A DNA stretch of 64,000 nucleotides from Paguma larvata (lineage: Eukaryota; Chordata; Mammalia; Carnivora; Viverridae), in the NCBI GenBank assembly GCA_030068075.1, contig CM057841.1, positions 38,915,030 through 38,979,029 of the forward strand, written 5' to 3'. The notes under the pieces were generated by a model that saw only the letters and a list, made by a program, of their open reading frames with translations, ran no database searches and had not been told where the DNA came from. Shown piece by piece: positions 44,788-58,114 of the stretch. The position numbers and the translations under genes were made by a program. Position 1 is the first letter of the stretch, and each line of letters begins with the position of its first letter.

Positions 44788-46259
44788 AAAGGAATCGAAA
44801 AGTTATCAGATATTCTTAATCCTTTTCTATATCAGGGATCTTGTCCTGAATCACTTTAAAAAAATGTAAAAATGGTTCCTACAGCAACCCCTCCTCATCA
44901 TGAGTTAATGATTGATTTGTATTACTTTCTGGTCATTCTGTAACTTCCTTGTTTGTGCAGATCTCTGAGACCTATGACTGATGTGTACTTGGGTTCTGGA
45001 TGTCCAAAGGACATTTGAATTGACTGTTGGCATTCATTTTCCTCCTAAAATCAGCTTCTGAGTTCTGATGCCTGCAAGCTTCTAATTGCAGGAATGTACC
45101 TTGGCTTATCAAGATACATCTTGGACCGTCATGTTCAACTTGTATCATACTCATTTTCCTTTGAGTATTAAGTTTCTTTAAAGTCTGATATCTGGTGTTT
45201 ACGTTCTCAGCCACAGCAGGTCTCATACAACAGTCTGACCTTAGGAAGAGATAGAGACTTTTTCACATTTTGACAGTACCTTAACTCCAGGTAGCCTTTA
45301 GGAAAACTTTTGCCTTCCTTGACATAATCTGTTGACATGCTAGAAGAACATGATTCTCCTCTCTCCTGGAACACCAATATGCTGGAATGGCCTTCTTGCT
45401 TGATAAATCTTATTGCAGAGACCAAACTGCATGCTGACTGGACAGCATGGCCGTTACTCTACCTGCTCAGCCCCCATGCCAGAAGGAAAAGCAAACAGGG
45501 CTTTACAGGGGCAATAAATATTCCATACAGCCTTAGACTAAAAGTAGTTACATCTGTGAAAGATTTACATTTATAGTCAACGTAAATTAACTGTCCCAAG
45601 AAAATGAAAAATATAGATGTCCTTGTAATTTATTAGTAGGCCACTTTGCATAGTTTCAAAGTACATTGAAGTGATTACCAGGAGAGCCCTAGTGATGACA
45701 GGAGATTTAGATTCACAGTGAGGATTATTGCTTCCTACCTAAATGAGTGAAAGAATAAATAATATAACCTCGGGAGAAAACTTCTCTTTTCATGTCGAAT
45801 ATTTGACCATCATAGGACAGACAGGGTAGAGGTTTGGGAGGATGTTGTCTCTCATAATCAGTTTGAAACTATGGAGGGAAGATGCATATGCTCTGATTTC
45901 TTGTGATACAAATGTATTGTGTGAGTTAAATAAATGTACGCTTCCAAAAGGATAATCACTTCCAGGAAACACCAGCCGTAGTGAAATTTTCATGTTTTAG
46001 AAACGAATGAACAGATTAAAGAATTGGCCCAAGAAGTATATGGTAATTTAATTATATAATAAATGTTACTCTAACAGTAGAGTTTTCACATTGAAATGGA
46101 CCTAATATATCCTTCTGCATGTTCTTCGACTGCAGGAGCAGGGCCAATAAACAGAGAAGTGAAGCCTGTATTTTGAAATCACAGAGTCGAGACATGACCT
46201 AGTCATAACTAAAACCTAAGTGTTAGCATTCTTATTTGAGTATTCATCAATTCTCAGCA
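44788..46259. other. No confident gene; unique-looking
   Basis: Two adjoining reverse frames (45207-45425 and 44972-45226, 72 and 84 codons, overlapping by 20 bp) show a fairly balanced amino-acid composition but no recognised domain. A forward frame overlaps them. I do not call a gene. Confidence 0.45.
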
Positions 46260-46350
46260 TTCTCTTTAAGAAAATTCATTTAAAATGCCTAGCACACTTC
46301 CTAATACATAAGTGGTACTCAATAAATATTTGTACAATGGATTTATGAGT
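46260..46350 (+). mobile_element. MIR/L2 3' end, sense
   Basis: 'GCCTAGCACACTTCCTAATA' and 'GTGGTACTCAATAAATATTT' match the shared 3' end pattern of MIR and L2. Confidence 0.6.
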
Positions 46351-48559
46351 GACTGAATATCTATTATCGTCAATAGAAAAGTCAAAGTTTAAAGAGGTGA
46401 AGAAAGAGTCCCCTTACCTAATCAGTTTATAATTCAGTAGCTAAAGAGAAACCAATATATTTAGAGTTCCTACTTTAAGCCGAGTATTCCAGGCAAAATG
46501 TCGTTTTTGACATGAAGTTTTCTCTGGAATCTACTTTATTACTGCAACTTGAATTAACACTCACTGTAAGTAGGGAATGTGTAGCAGTGATTACCTGAGT
46601 CTTTCTCTAAGTGGTGGGTCTGACATATGATCAGCCTTGGGAAACTGACCTTTCAGTCTACTTAGTTGAATTTCATCACTGATTTTCCATGTTTTCATCT
46701 TCTGAGCAGTGAAGTTAGGTTGAAAATAAAAAATTTTCCTCTTAACAAATATATAAAGTGAGGACTATCTCTAAGTTTTCCTGAATTATAATATTTCTCA
46801 TTCTTTGAACTACCAAAGATACCACTATGAATCTACCACTTTTGTACCTGAAGAATATTTTACTATATCATACTATTGATATAAATTTCCATAAAAAGGT
46901 ACAAGATTTATGTGTATGTAGTTTTGCATTTGAATGAATAGAAGAGAAAATAAAAGTTCATGATTAAATATTTCTAAACTCCACTGTTAGAAAAGTTCCC
47001 TTTCCCCACAAAATAATCTGTGGTCATTAAATAGCATCGATTTCAAACAATTATAACTAAAATATCAAAATAGGTAATTAGTCAAGAATAGTAATTCTAC
47101 TTCCTCAAAATAAATGACTGGTTTTAAAAGAGAAGTCAAGACAAAAAAAGCATATGACAAGTGTAGCAGAGAATCCCAATCCATCTCAAGGTTTGCTCCC
47201 CCACTTTCCATTGAAATACACCCTGTTTTTCCAAGACATAGAGTTGCCCAAAACGAAGCTGTCTTTTCACTGACTCATTTTCAGCTATATGTTACTACAT
47301 AGGTAACTTCCAACTAGGAAGATTCAAGCAAAAATGTTCAGTAGCAGATTTTTGTATCTCACTTAAAAGACAGCTCACCATGGCCCCTTATCACTTTTCC
47401 CTTTTTTCCGGATTGGACTGTGAACGTGATGACTAGATGTGGATCAGAAATCTTAACATACATGTTCATATTGGAAACAGAATCCAGGCATGGTGAACAA
47501 GTTTGAAAAATCCTAGTTCCATCAAGAAATTCGTGGAGCAGAGTCCCCATTCTGCCACTGGACTACTGGGTTCATTACTATAATTTGAGAATAGCATACA
47601 TTATTAAATTTATGATAGTTTTCATGTCATTACACTCTTGCTAATAAATAAATTAAATCCTTAATTATACAGGCAATTTGTATCCAGGAATATTTTGTGT
47701 CTGAACTACATTTAATATTGGGAAAATATAAATATTCATAAATAGGAGAAAATGTGCTTAAATGGTATTCATTCAGAAGACCTAAGAATTTTTCATTTTT
47801 CATTGGCACCTCAATTATTTTATGTAGCCACCTTGAAGAAAACTCTAGGATAATATGTGTATGGGGAATAATAGCAAAGTATACCTTATTCATTTTAAAT
47901 GGTACTAGCTACAGAATCGAGTGCTGTACTCCAATAAACAAGTTTAGAAAAAAAAATATTTCTCTCCCACCTCCAAATCAAACCTTAGTATCTTACCATA
48001 CTCATTTTAGAAATGAATGGCGCATATTAGATGAAAATATATTTTAAAGACAAAGAAAAGACAATATCTATCTCAAGAGCTTAGGACTATAAAGCCCAGG
48101 TTCAATATACAGACCCTTTTTAAGGTATTTGGACCTGACCAGCAAGGAGGGGAAAGAGTCAAGAGAGGTAGATATAGACATAGAGACACAGACAGGGACA
48201 GAGACAGAGACAGAAAGAGAATGAGAAATAAAAAAAACAATCATCTCTTTTTTTCTCCTTCAACTTACTGACAAAAAATAGTAATCTAAATTTAATCAAA
48301 ATTTCTCTTTATTTAGAGGTGGAATTTCTGTCTCATCCTTGCTCATCCTTAAGGAAGAGAAAGGAGAATGGAGAAACTAAAAGGTTTAAAGTAATTCTAT
48401 CTGTGCAAAGTGTGGAAACATTTGTTGAATGGGGACATGAATTAATAAATAAATGAATGATTGGATAAATTATATCAACAAGTTGCATTACTGATACTTA
48501 AAACTGTTTGCTCATTTATATATGGTCTTTCATAAAGTGTAATATAGATATATATTTAA
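46351..48559. other. No recognisable gene
   Basis: Unique-looking AT-rich sequence. A GACAGA-rich simple repeat lies at about 48174-48220. Short frames (62-97 codons) have no domain. Confidence 0.5.
48174..48220. repeat. (GACAGA)n-like simple repeat
   Basis: Imperfect GACAGA/GACACA units, purine-rich. Confidence 0.75.
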
Positions 48560-50110
48560 ATTAACATATGGTAAAAATAAGTTTTTAATATAATTGTATG
48601 GACTTTAACCTATGTATTGATTTGTATAACCATTGCTGCGAACAGGATAAAGAATAATTCTGTAACGCCCAGAATTTCTCCTGTGCTTCTCCATGGTAGA
48701 CAAACATGCCCACAACTCCTAAACCCAACCATTCACCATCAATGAAATGTTGTCTTTTTGAGACTGTAATAGATTTAGTAGAATCAGATACCATGTAACA
48801 TTTCCAACTGGTGTCTTTCATTTAACATAGTGCATTTGAAAATCAGTAATGTGTTTTTTTTCCCTTTCTTAGTGCTGAATCTTATATCATCATAGCACAA
48901 TTTGTTTATTTATTCAAATGCTGAAGAGCATGTAGGTTGTTTCCACATTTGGGTGACTGTAGATAACGGGCTATAACTATCTATGTACAGATTTCTGTCC
49001 AAATATAAACTCATGGCTAGAGGGTAAATGCCTGAAGTGGGGCTGTGGGATGCCAGGGTAATGTAAGCTTATTTAATGAGAAACCACCATGCTGTCTTCC
49101 AAAGTGCCTGCAACATTTTGCATGCTTACCATTAACGGATGAGAATTCCACATGTTCCATATCCTTAGCCTCACTTGGTACAGTCACTATCATATTTTTA
49201 AATTTTATTTTAAACATTCAAATAGATGATTTGCAGTGATAGTCCATTAGTATATCACTCTAGATTTAATTTGTATTTCCTTAATGACTAACTGATATTG
49301 AACATCTTTTCATTTGTATGTTTCCTATTAACGTATCTTATCACCTATTTGGATCAGTTTGTGTTTTCATTGTTGACATTGGAAAATTATTTTTGCAACA
49401 TAAAGGTTTTTGTTAGGTATATGATTCAAAACCCTTTTTGAAGTCTCTGGTTTAACTTTTCATATTTGTAACAGTATCCACAGAGCAAAAGTTTTTAATT
49501 TTGATGATATTCAATTTTTAATTTTCATATTAAGCATTCTTTTATTATCATAAATAAGAACAGTTTGCCTAACTCAAGGTCGCAAAGATTTTGTTTTCTT
49601 TTCAAAGTTTCTTTTAATAAGTTTATGTTTTACATTTAGGTCTATCTATTTACAGTTAATTTTTATGTAAGTGTGAATTTTAGATCAAAGTTCTCTCTTT
49701 TTTTTTTTTTACATGCGGACATTCAGTTATTCCACCATATTTGCAGTAAGTACTATGCTTTCTCTGTTGAATTTCACTTGCGACTTTTTTCAAAAATCAA
49801 TTGACCATATCTGTTTCTCTTTCTGCACTATTTGTTCCATTGTTCTATGCATTCATCCTTTCACCAATACCACAAACACTTCCTTGATTAGGGAAGCTTT
49901 TTTTATAAATCTTAAAGTCAAGAAATGTGAGTCTTTTAACTTTGTTGTTGTTTCTCAATATTGTTTTGGCTCTATAATGCACTTTCTCTTTTCAAATACC
50001 TTCTGAGTTTCGATGAAGATTCCATTAAATCTAAAGATTGTTTGGGAAAAATTGCCATCTTAACTATACTGAGTCTTCACATTCATGAACTGTTTTTGAA
50101 CTAGGTGATG
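48560..50110 (-). mobile_element. Old L1 3' part (3'UTR and end of ORF2), antisense
   Basis: Reverse-strand L1 3' landmarks appear left to right: 'AACCATTGCTGCGAACAGG', 'GTAGGTTGTTTCCACATTTG', 'AAACCACCATGCTGTCTTCC', 'TTGTATTTCCTTAATGACTA', 'TTGAACATCTTTTCATTTGT', 'AGCAAAAGTTTTTAATTTTG' and 'GATGAAGATTCCATTAAATC'. The order is collinear with the 3' end of L1 read backwards. No intact frame. Confidence 0.8.
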
Positions 50111-50379
50111 AAATTAAAAACTGGTTCAAAACCTTACAATCAGAGGGATTCCTACCTTACATTGTAGTCGTCATGTGTATTACATCTACAAACTTGGAAA
50201 AAAAACCACACTAGGCAATGTAATAATTTTTGTCTTCCAAAGTTGTAGATATTTTTAAAATAGTAAGAGGCAAAATGTAGTCTTTTATATTTACCCAGAT
50301 ACTTGGCATTTTTGTTGTTGATAATCCATCCCTAAGGTTCCAGATTTCCCCCTTTTATAATGTCTCTTCCATCTAAATA

Positions 50380-50830
50380 AGCTCCTTTTGTTTTCTTTTA
50401 AAAGCATGCCAATAGATGACAAATTGCCTTAATTTTCTTTCATCTGAGAATATATTTCACTTTCATTCCTGAAAGATAGTTTTACTGAATAGAGAATTCT
50501 AGTTTGATATTTGTTTCTCCCCTCAGCACTTTGAGAATTGCAGTTCAACTCTCTTTTGGCCTCTGCTGATTCTGACTAGAAATCTGGAGCTATGTGAATC
50601 ATTTTCTTCTACATGCAATGTGTTGTTTTTCTCTGTCTGCTTTTAATAGTTTTTTTTTTTTTTAAATCTTTGGTTTTCAGGAGTTTGATTATAATATCTT
50701 TGGGCATGGTGTACTTTAAGTTCATCTTGCATGGAGTTTGCTGAGTTTCTTGGGTCTATAAATTTATTGGCTTCACCAAATTTTGCAAGTTTAAAGCCAC
50801 TGTTGATTCAAATAATTTGCCCATATCTAC
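50380..50830 (-). mobile_element. Old L1 5' region, antisense
   Basis: 'TTCCTGAAAGATAGTTTTAC', 'AGCACTTTGAGAATTGCAG', 'GGAGTTTGATTATAATATCT' and 'GTTTGCTGAGTTTCTTGGG' are reverse-strand L1 ORF1-region landmarks. It may be the 5' part of the element to the left, with the middle deleted. Confidence 0.68.
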
Positions 50831-52880
50831 CTTTCTTCTTCGTATTGAGTTTGCAATGACACACATGCAAAATCTGTGATACTATTGTACAGGTCTATAC
50901 ATACATGCCTCCAAGAGTCAAAATGTTCCAGGATCCCATACTCAGGACTGTTAGAGAATAGGTAACTAGAGATAAATATAGGTATCTGAATTCTAAATGC
51001 AAGAGCAGAGCCCAAGGAAAGAAAGGCCATTTGATTGATGTTTTTATTTCTATTGCAGGTTGACCACTTTGACAAAGGTGTGAAGATCAATTCAATTCAA
51101 GTATAAATACTGACAGGCACATAGGCAGTCTATAGCCAGATGAATGGCTATAGACTTGTACTGATGTGGAAAAACTATTATCTTTTGTGATTCATATTGT
51201 TACGAAAATTGGGCAACATGTTGATAGACATTTAGTTATTCTTATGATATAGCTCTTTATTGTACACACATCACTGGTGTGATCACATAGAGGGAGAAAT
51301 TAATGGTGAATTACACATTTCCAGTTTGTAAAACTGGCAGATGTTGAAAGACATAACAAAGAGTCCATGTCTTCCCAAAAGAAAGAGTAGGCAACGAAAA
51401 AACACAAAGGTAAGGAAAAGATACTTGTGGGGTGAAAAAGGAGAAGATTATGATTTAATTTATGGATATTTCAAGATATTTGGGAACCATAAAATTGGAG
51501 ATGCCCAGTAGGCAGCTGGAATTCTAGATGAGATTTCCTATTGGAAATTCCTAGTGGAATCTGGGAGTCAGCTCTTGAATCAGGAGTTTATGGAAAGTCC
51601 CATTCTAGAAAGATGAGTTACAGGAATGGCCAAAATGGTAGTGAATTGTTAACCCCAAAAAGGGTGGCCACACAATCCTTCACTAACCTCGATGCTTTGA
51701 GGTGCTAACGTTAAATGATCTTGGGGATGCTTTATTGGTAGGTGCTGGGAGAAGCACAGAGAGTTGGAAATGATGAGACTCATTGTGGTGTTATTGATTA
51801 TAACAACTTAGTTAATTTTGTCCATTCTGCAAAAAGTGGAAGCACTCTCAACCCTTTGGAATTATTTCTGGTGAACTATTGTCAGTTCAGTTTTTATTAT
51901 CTACAACTAAGGGAGTGAATAAAATGATTTTGACAATTTTTTCTTTCTGAAAAAATTGTTCAAAAAATATGGAGTTTTTTTTAAAGAAAGGAAAATGACA
52001 AAAAGAACGCTTGCCTTTAACTTTTCATCTGACTGTTCTACTTTAAACAACTTTAATGACAGTTTCTATCATTTCTGCAAAAAAACTCTAATTTTGATCT
52101 CTTATCTTAGAAATCAGATATATCATTAAAATTTTAACAATGAAAACATACTGCATTAATTCAACCAAAAATAATGCAGCTCTTCAATTATTTATTTTTG
52201 AATTCAATATAACAAGTAAACCAACTCCCATTTAAATCTAATATGATTTTAAGCAAAGTAAGTTTTTATCACCAAATCAGGATTATGCTTCTCCATCTTG
52301 AAAATGAAGATTGGATGGAAAATAGAAAATTCTCTATGAATGAGCCTATTTTTGACAAACATCTAATAAAAATATGTATAAGAAGCCTTTCTTTAATACG
52401 TGAAGTAAATCTCATGTATGAATTTCAAGTCAATTATTGGTGCTGGATCATTTTGTCAATAAAATAGTTTAGTAGAAAGCAATATGACAATTTACACTAC
52501 ACCCTGGGGGAGTAAGGAGTAATTTAAGACATAAAATGGTTTCATTATCTCAGAATCCCCATGAATTGGGGCTCCTTAGATGGAAGCACCAATACTCGTT
52601 TTTGTAGGGATAAACTTGCAAGTGATTCTTTTAGTCAGAAAAAAAAATTGACTATAGTATTTCATCTTTTTATTTAGTTTTTTATCTTTAGAGAAAATTC
52701 AAAGTTACTATACATATATGTTTATCAATAATATGTAGATATATTCATGTTGGGATTGTGTCTCTCTACTTGGGATACATAGGAGATATCAACAGAATAT
52801 TACAGAATTATGAAGATACATAAACAAAAATATACTCACTCCCTCCTATATATAGGGAGAATATAGGGAGAAACCACACT
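50831..52880. other. About 2 kb with no recognisable gene
   Basis: AT-rich. 51490-51600 ('GGAGATGCCCAGTAGGCAGC') looks like a scrap of an old interspersed repeat that I cannot name. The 87- and 74-codon frames have no domain. Confidence 0.45.
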
Positions 52881-53085
52881 TTAGAATTCAAGAGACTTGA
52901 ATTTCAATGATAAATGTGCTGCTGAGTTTGGACAATACATTGCTGTTCTTGACTTAGTTTCCTCATTTGGAAAAAAGAGTATGACAGTCCCTATCATAAG
53001 GTATTAGTATGGAGGTGATACAAAGAAATATTTAAAGTATTCACTAGAATCCCTGACACAGTCTTCATCAATAAACAGTTACTGT
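52881..53085 (+). mobile_element. MIR SINE, sense
   Basis: 'GACTTGAATTTCAATGATAA', then 'CTTAGTTTCCTCATTTGG' and 'CAATAAACAGTTACTGTTG' follow MIR order across its full length. Confidence 0.7.
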
Positions 53086-55185
53086 TGCCATTACTCTGTC
53101 GTCTGTATTGTTATCTAAATAAAACGTGTATTAGTGTCAGTGTTATGTTGTATAATGCATGTGAGAATTTAAAAGGTATGAAGGGTGTATCCCAAATGGT
53201 TGAATCCAATGAAAGTCATGTGTTTGACATCCAAGCTGACATAGTGACATATCACAGATTTACACTGTAACCAGGTCATGGTAGGAGTAGTGATCAGTGG
53301 AATAAGAAGGTTATTGAATGTTTTCATCTGGTGCAAGACTAGATCTATGAAACAGGTGGGCACTCTGTCTTCCCTTAGCTCCCTCTATCCTTCCTCCCAC
53401 CAAAATGAAAATTATGGGTTAGAATGGGTGCTAATTCATGAATTGCTATGCCAATGACAGACATGTTAAAAATGTCATTCTAGATGTTAGCTCAATAGAG
53501 ATTTATAAGGTGAAGTGGGAAAAAGAAATAGGTTTGTGGAAGCATGACACTCACTTCTTTTTTACTGAGGGTATTCCACTCTGCCCAATGTACTGGGAAA
53601 CACTGGTTAATAATTCATTTTTTCGTTGAGAACCTCACGATGAATTCCCACTAACTCAACTGTGAAAGAGATCAGAGCTAGGATAATGCATTATGAAGGA
53701 AAAAAAGAAAAAAAATAATTAAAATCTATGGGACTTTGGAGGATATATATATATCCTGTCTTCATGCCTGACACTTCTCAGTTATGTATTATTTTTTGAC
53801 TTGGTGCAAGGTAGAGAATAAAAAAATGAGGTACCTTATCATTGCTTTGAGTGAACTGATTTCCAAAACTGCCTGAAGTATTTCATGACCCATGGCTTAT
53901 GCCACACCTCCACCTAAGCTTCTCATCCATTTTGGTACAACCAATTAGAGATGAAAATTTACTGCAATGACAATGAAGGGGATGCAAGCGGACAGGTTAC
54001 TACACACTGCATTTCATAATATCCAAGTGACTATAGGAAGAAGAGAGAAAGACAAGGTCAGGGAAGGAGAGGATATCAGAAATGTTATATTATCTCATGA
54101 TTATATTCCATTCCATTCTACTTTGCAGGGACAAATTTCAGAGTATTTCCAAATTATCCAAGAATATATTTGCCTCTACTTCCTCAGAAAGTGTGCCAAA
54201 ATCATACATGATTGTGAGACATTTGAAACATGCAGGTGTCTTAGCTATGAGAAAATGTCTTGTCTCGCTTAACATTTGACATTAGTAGGCTATGTCTAAT
54301 TATATCTTGACAAATAGTAATGGGAATGAAGATGGAGAATCCAAGCCCTATCTATTACCAACATGTCTTGGACCAACTTTTACTTGTCTAAATGTTTCAA
54401 GAGACAAAGTAAGCTGAAGAGATGGTTCTGCTACATAAAATATGGAAATAGTAAATTTAAGAATAATTTTCAATTATATATTTATACCATATGTTGAATA
54501 TATTAAGTAACATATGTATTACATAAATATTACATATTACAAAAAAGAGTGTTAGAATTTATGTCCTAAATATCTATATATTATAAAATTATTTTATGAA
54601 AATTTCATAAAATATATCTTCACTCCTTGTATATAATATGAGTTAAAGAAGCAAATAAATATGGAATTAAATTGTGAAATTAAATAAATAATGCAGTATA
54701 AGTTAAAGAAGTATAAATATGGAAAACAAATTCTATGGTCAAATAGTCTGAAACCAATAAAATTCTGAATTTAAAGTATGTTTAATATCAAATTAAAAAA
54801 ACATAAAAATATCAGAACACACATTTATATGTAAATAAAACTCTAATATGATAGTATATTAACTCACTCGTATAAAATACATATTCGTCATGTATGTACA
54901 CATACAGAAAGAGTCAAATGGGAGTAAGGAATTTTTACAATTCAACAGTTCATTTCTTCTGAATAGGGGGATAATGAGTATTACTGTTTCTTTTACATAC
55001 AACTGTGCGTGTGCTTACTTCCTTTAAATCAGCACATATACTTTTACACTTTTTTAATACACAAATTTGAGTATCACAGGCAGCATCATGAGAGATGATT
55101 GCCACAAGAAACTTTTAAAATGCATGTAAAACCCAATGCTCAGAATAAAATAATGTGTCTACAGAATTACATTTCCACAGTGAGT
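53086..55185. other. About 2.1 kb with no recognisable gene
   Basis: Very AT-rich, particularly 54450-54850. It contains a 16-bp perfect palindrome, GGATATATATATATCC (53741-53756). Frames up to 101 codons (53967-54272) have no domain. Confidence 0.5.
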
Positions 55186-55284
55186 TTTTTTTTTCTCACT
55201 AGGCTCCATGCTGAATATGGGGCTTAAACTCAAGACCCTAAGGTAAGTCAGATGCTCTAGCCATTAAACCACCCAGAAGGCCCC
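55186..55284 (-). mobile_element. Older carnivore SINE fragment, antisense
   Basis: Plus-strand view: T run, 'GCTCCATGCTGAATATGGGG', 'TAAACTCAAGACCCTAAGG', end 'AAACCACCCAGAAGGCCCC'. It lacks the felid body and the GA tract. Confidence 0.78.
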
Positions 55285-57474
55285 CACAATAAGCTTTCTT
55301 AAGGTAAGGATGGTCTCATTTCTCTTTTATCGTCCATCAAACAAGCCTGACAAGTATGTGATGGCCAAACAAATATTTATGAATTTTCAGAAAACAGAAT
55401 TGTTTCAATAGTCTTTGCTTAATGGGACAGAAGACTTTATAATGCATTTTATCAAAAGTTAAACTAAAATAACTTATTTTGAAGGAAAGAAAATTGAAAT
55501 CTAGGCTGATTCACTCACTTATATAGAAACAGTGTGGGAAAGATGGAGTAGTAGATTATTCCAAATTCAACTCCAATGTTCTACCGTTTCCCTAAAACAC
55601 TTAATAAATAATCGTTTTCTAAGAATATATACAGAGTCCTATATTTGACAGTGTTTACAGGCTAGAAAGTTCTCCAGACTTCAGGACTTCCCATTACAAG
55701 CATTCTCACTTGGGGGTGGCCAGAGATTCAGTGCTTTCAGAAAGCATAAAGAAGGGGCGCTGGGAAGAATACTGGAAAAAAGTCAACCTGCCTATTTCCC
55801 AAGCCTTTGCAGATTCTCCTGTGGTAGAAACTGCTGAAGATTCTGATACAGCATCAAAGTTATCCCTCCGCTTCTTTACAGTCCCTGTTTCTTACAACTA
55901 AGCTGTTGCATTTTGAGAAAAGGATTTGTTCTACCTGGTTTCCATTCTTAAGGACTGTAAAGTAAACTATGCACCTTCATTCTATAGCTCCCCTGATGAA
56001 ACTTAGAGATAATAAAATGGAATTCCCAACTCAAGAATCACTCAATGGGAGGACAAAGCAAATGGCTAAATGCACCTGAGTTTACCTGAACTCAAACTTC
56101 AAGGAGGCAGATGTTAATTCCTCTTTGTCAAAGACAAACCGACCAAAATACAAACTATATCAACTGCAAAGTGCTTTTCTCAAAGGTCATGTAAAAACTA
56201 GAGGACTCTCAAAAAGGTTTCAAAGTATTCTTTGCTGGAGAGAGTTGATTTAATTACCTATAACCTGTCCTCTGGGGACAATTAAAATTTGACAGCACTC
56301 TGCAAAGACACATTTGCAGGATAGGAAATACTAAAGATATTTTCTGTAAAAATCCTAATACAACACAAACTTTTATAGTTCCTGGATTTATTTTCACTTG
56401 GTATGAACAGAGCTAGATTTATTACTTTGTTCTTGTTTGTTTGTTTAATAAATATCACTTTTTTCCCCCAGCAATGTTACCAGGAATCCAAATGATTCAA
56501 CAGCAAGAAATATTTCAAAGCTAAGAATAAGAAGCAGCCATAAAGAATTGTGCTTAATTGCCTTCACAAATCTAATCTGACTGTTCTCATAATGCTTTCT
56601 TCCCTGGGTGCCTCTGCTTCAGACCTTTTGTGTCAAGCAAGGAACAATTAACACAGACTTTAGAGTGCAGGTTATGTTTTAGAAAAGATACGTTCACATT
56701 CTTGCAGGAGTTCCAAAAAAACAAAACTATATATCTGTAGTGATTTCAACAATAACCAGGTATCATCACATGGGATGAGCTCATTTTAAGGCTGATGTTT
56801 TTCTCTTGGGGTTTTATCACTAGAAATTGGTGCCAAGATCATGACACTGGAGGAAAAAAAAAAAAAGGAAGGGATCACTTTACTGTTTGACTTTCAGAAA
56901 TGGCTCAAATGACTGTTTTAATTTGTTTTTAAGGAAAGGCCTGAAAGTAGCTAGGAGAAACTGAAGGAGGCAGTTTTCTCCATGGCCTTAGAAACTAGCA
57001 TTTGCAAAAGTGTATTCTTCAGAAAACTAAGTCTCTGAAGTATTGTTAATTTGAAAACAAAAAGATTCTATAATCAGCTATATTTGGGAAAATGTGCACT
57101 TAAATAAAATTAAAGTCTTGCTTTATATTTCTCCAAACTTTTTTTCAAGCTAAGTAGGCATTATCAGTTTCCAAAAAAGGGATACAATGGGCAATCCTCC
57201 AAAATTTAGTTGTTCCCATAACTCGATATAACTAAACATTCTGTGGAGAAGTGCTCTTCAGTGTCAGTTTTGGGTAAGGACATCTTCTAGTCCCAAGATC
57301 TCCCACACTTTGTGACTGACTCCTGATTGACATACAATATGTTCTCTCCGGGGATGGGAGGTGTGAGGCAAGTTATTTAGAATGCAGGTTTCTCAGGATT
57401 TTGGCAGCCTAGTATTAAAGCATCCATCTTATAGAATAAACTCCTTTTTGTGCATCTCCATGGTATCACTGTGG
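55285..57474. other. About 2.2 kb with no recognisable gene
   Basis: Unique-looking. A weak L2/MIR 3'-end-like stretch lies at 55310-55385. A 13-base poly-A run lies near 56855. No supported coding. Confidence 0.5.
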
Positions 57475-57605
57475 TAAGTACTCTTCAAAATGTGAGAACG
57501 GTTCAATAGATCTACATAGTTAAAGCAAATGAGACTCAGAGTTAAAGTAATTTGTGTAGCTACTTGAGACAAATATGGACATTAAAACTAGTTCTGATGT
57601 GCCCA
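57475..57605 (-). mobile_element. MIR SINE fragment, antisense
   Basis: 'AAATGAGACTCAGAGTTAAA' then 'GTAATTTGTGTAGCTACTTG' fits the antisense MIR 'gaggctcagagaggttaagtaacttgcc'. Confidence 0.55.
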
Positions 57606-57863
57606 CCCTTTACAAAACCCATCCTTGAAGATGAACTTTGTTGATCTATGTTTGCGTGATACTTGGACCTTATTTCATACCAGAAGCCCACAAGGATTCC
57701 AACAGAACAAACCATGCCATCCAGGCCACCATAACTTTACTATTAAGAGTAATGACTCATCACTAAACTTTAGGACAGTTAAAAACCTAATTTCCAATCC
57801 ATGTCTTACTTCACATTACTTATGATTTTACAGGATAGACCTAGATGTTAAGATAGGCTTCTC

Positions 57864-58103
57864 GGGGTGCCTGGGTGGCTCAGTCAGTTGGGCGGCCGAC
57901 TTCGGCTCAGGTCATGATCTCACAGTCTGTGAGTTCGAGCCCCGCGTCGGGCTCTGTGCTGATGGCTCAGAGCCTGGAGCGTGCTTCGGATTCTGTGTCT
58001 CCCTCTCTCTCTGCACTTCCCCTGCCCACGCTCTGTCTCTATGTCTCTCAAAAATAAATAAAAACAAAAACATTAAAAACAAAAACAAAACAAAACAAAA
58101 AAC
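57864..58103 (+). mobile_element. CanSINE, sense, near-consensus felid copy
   Basis: Head 'GGGGTGCCTGGGTGGCTCAG', body 'GTTCGAGCCCCGCGTCGGGC' and 'CTCTGTGCTGATGGCTCAG', tail with AAAATAAATAAA then (CAAAA)n. It has a perfect 11-bp target duplication, ATAGGCTTCTC (57853-57863 and 58104-58114), and retained CpGs. With 33162-33370 it is among the youngest copies here. Confidence 0.97.
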
Positions 58104-58114
58104 ATAGGCTTCTC

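Noticed and set aside
57864..57940. tRNA-like head with box A/B-type sequence as a possible tRNA gene
   Set aside because: It is the tRNA-Lys-derived head of a CanSINE, followed by the SINE body and A-rich tail. The same applies to all other SINE heads here.
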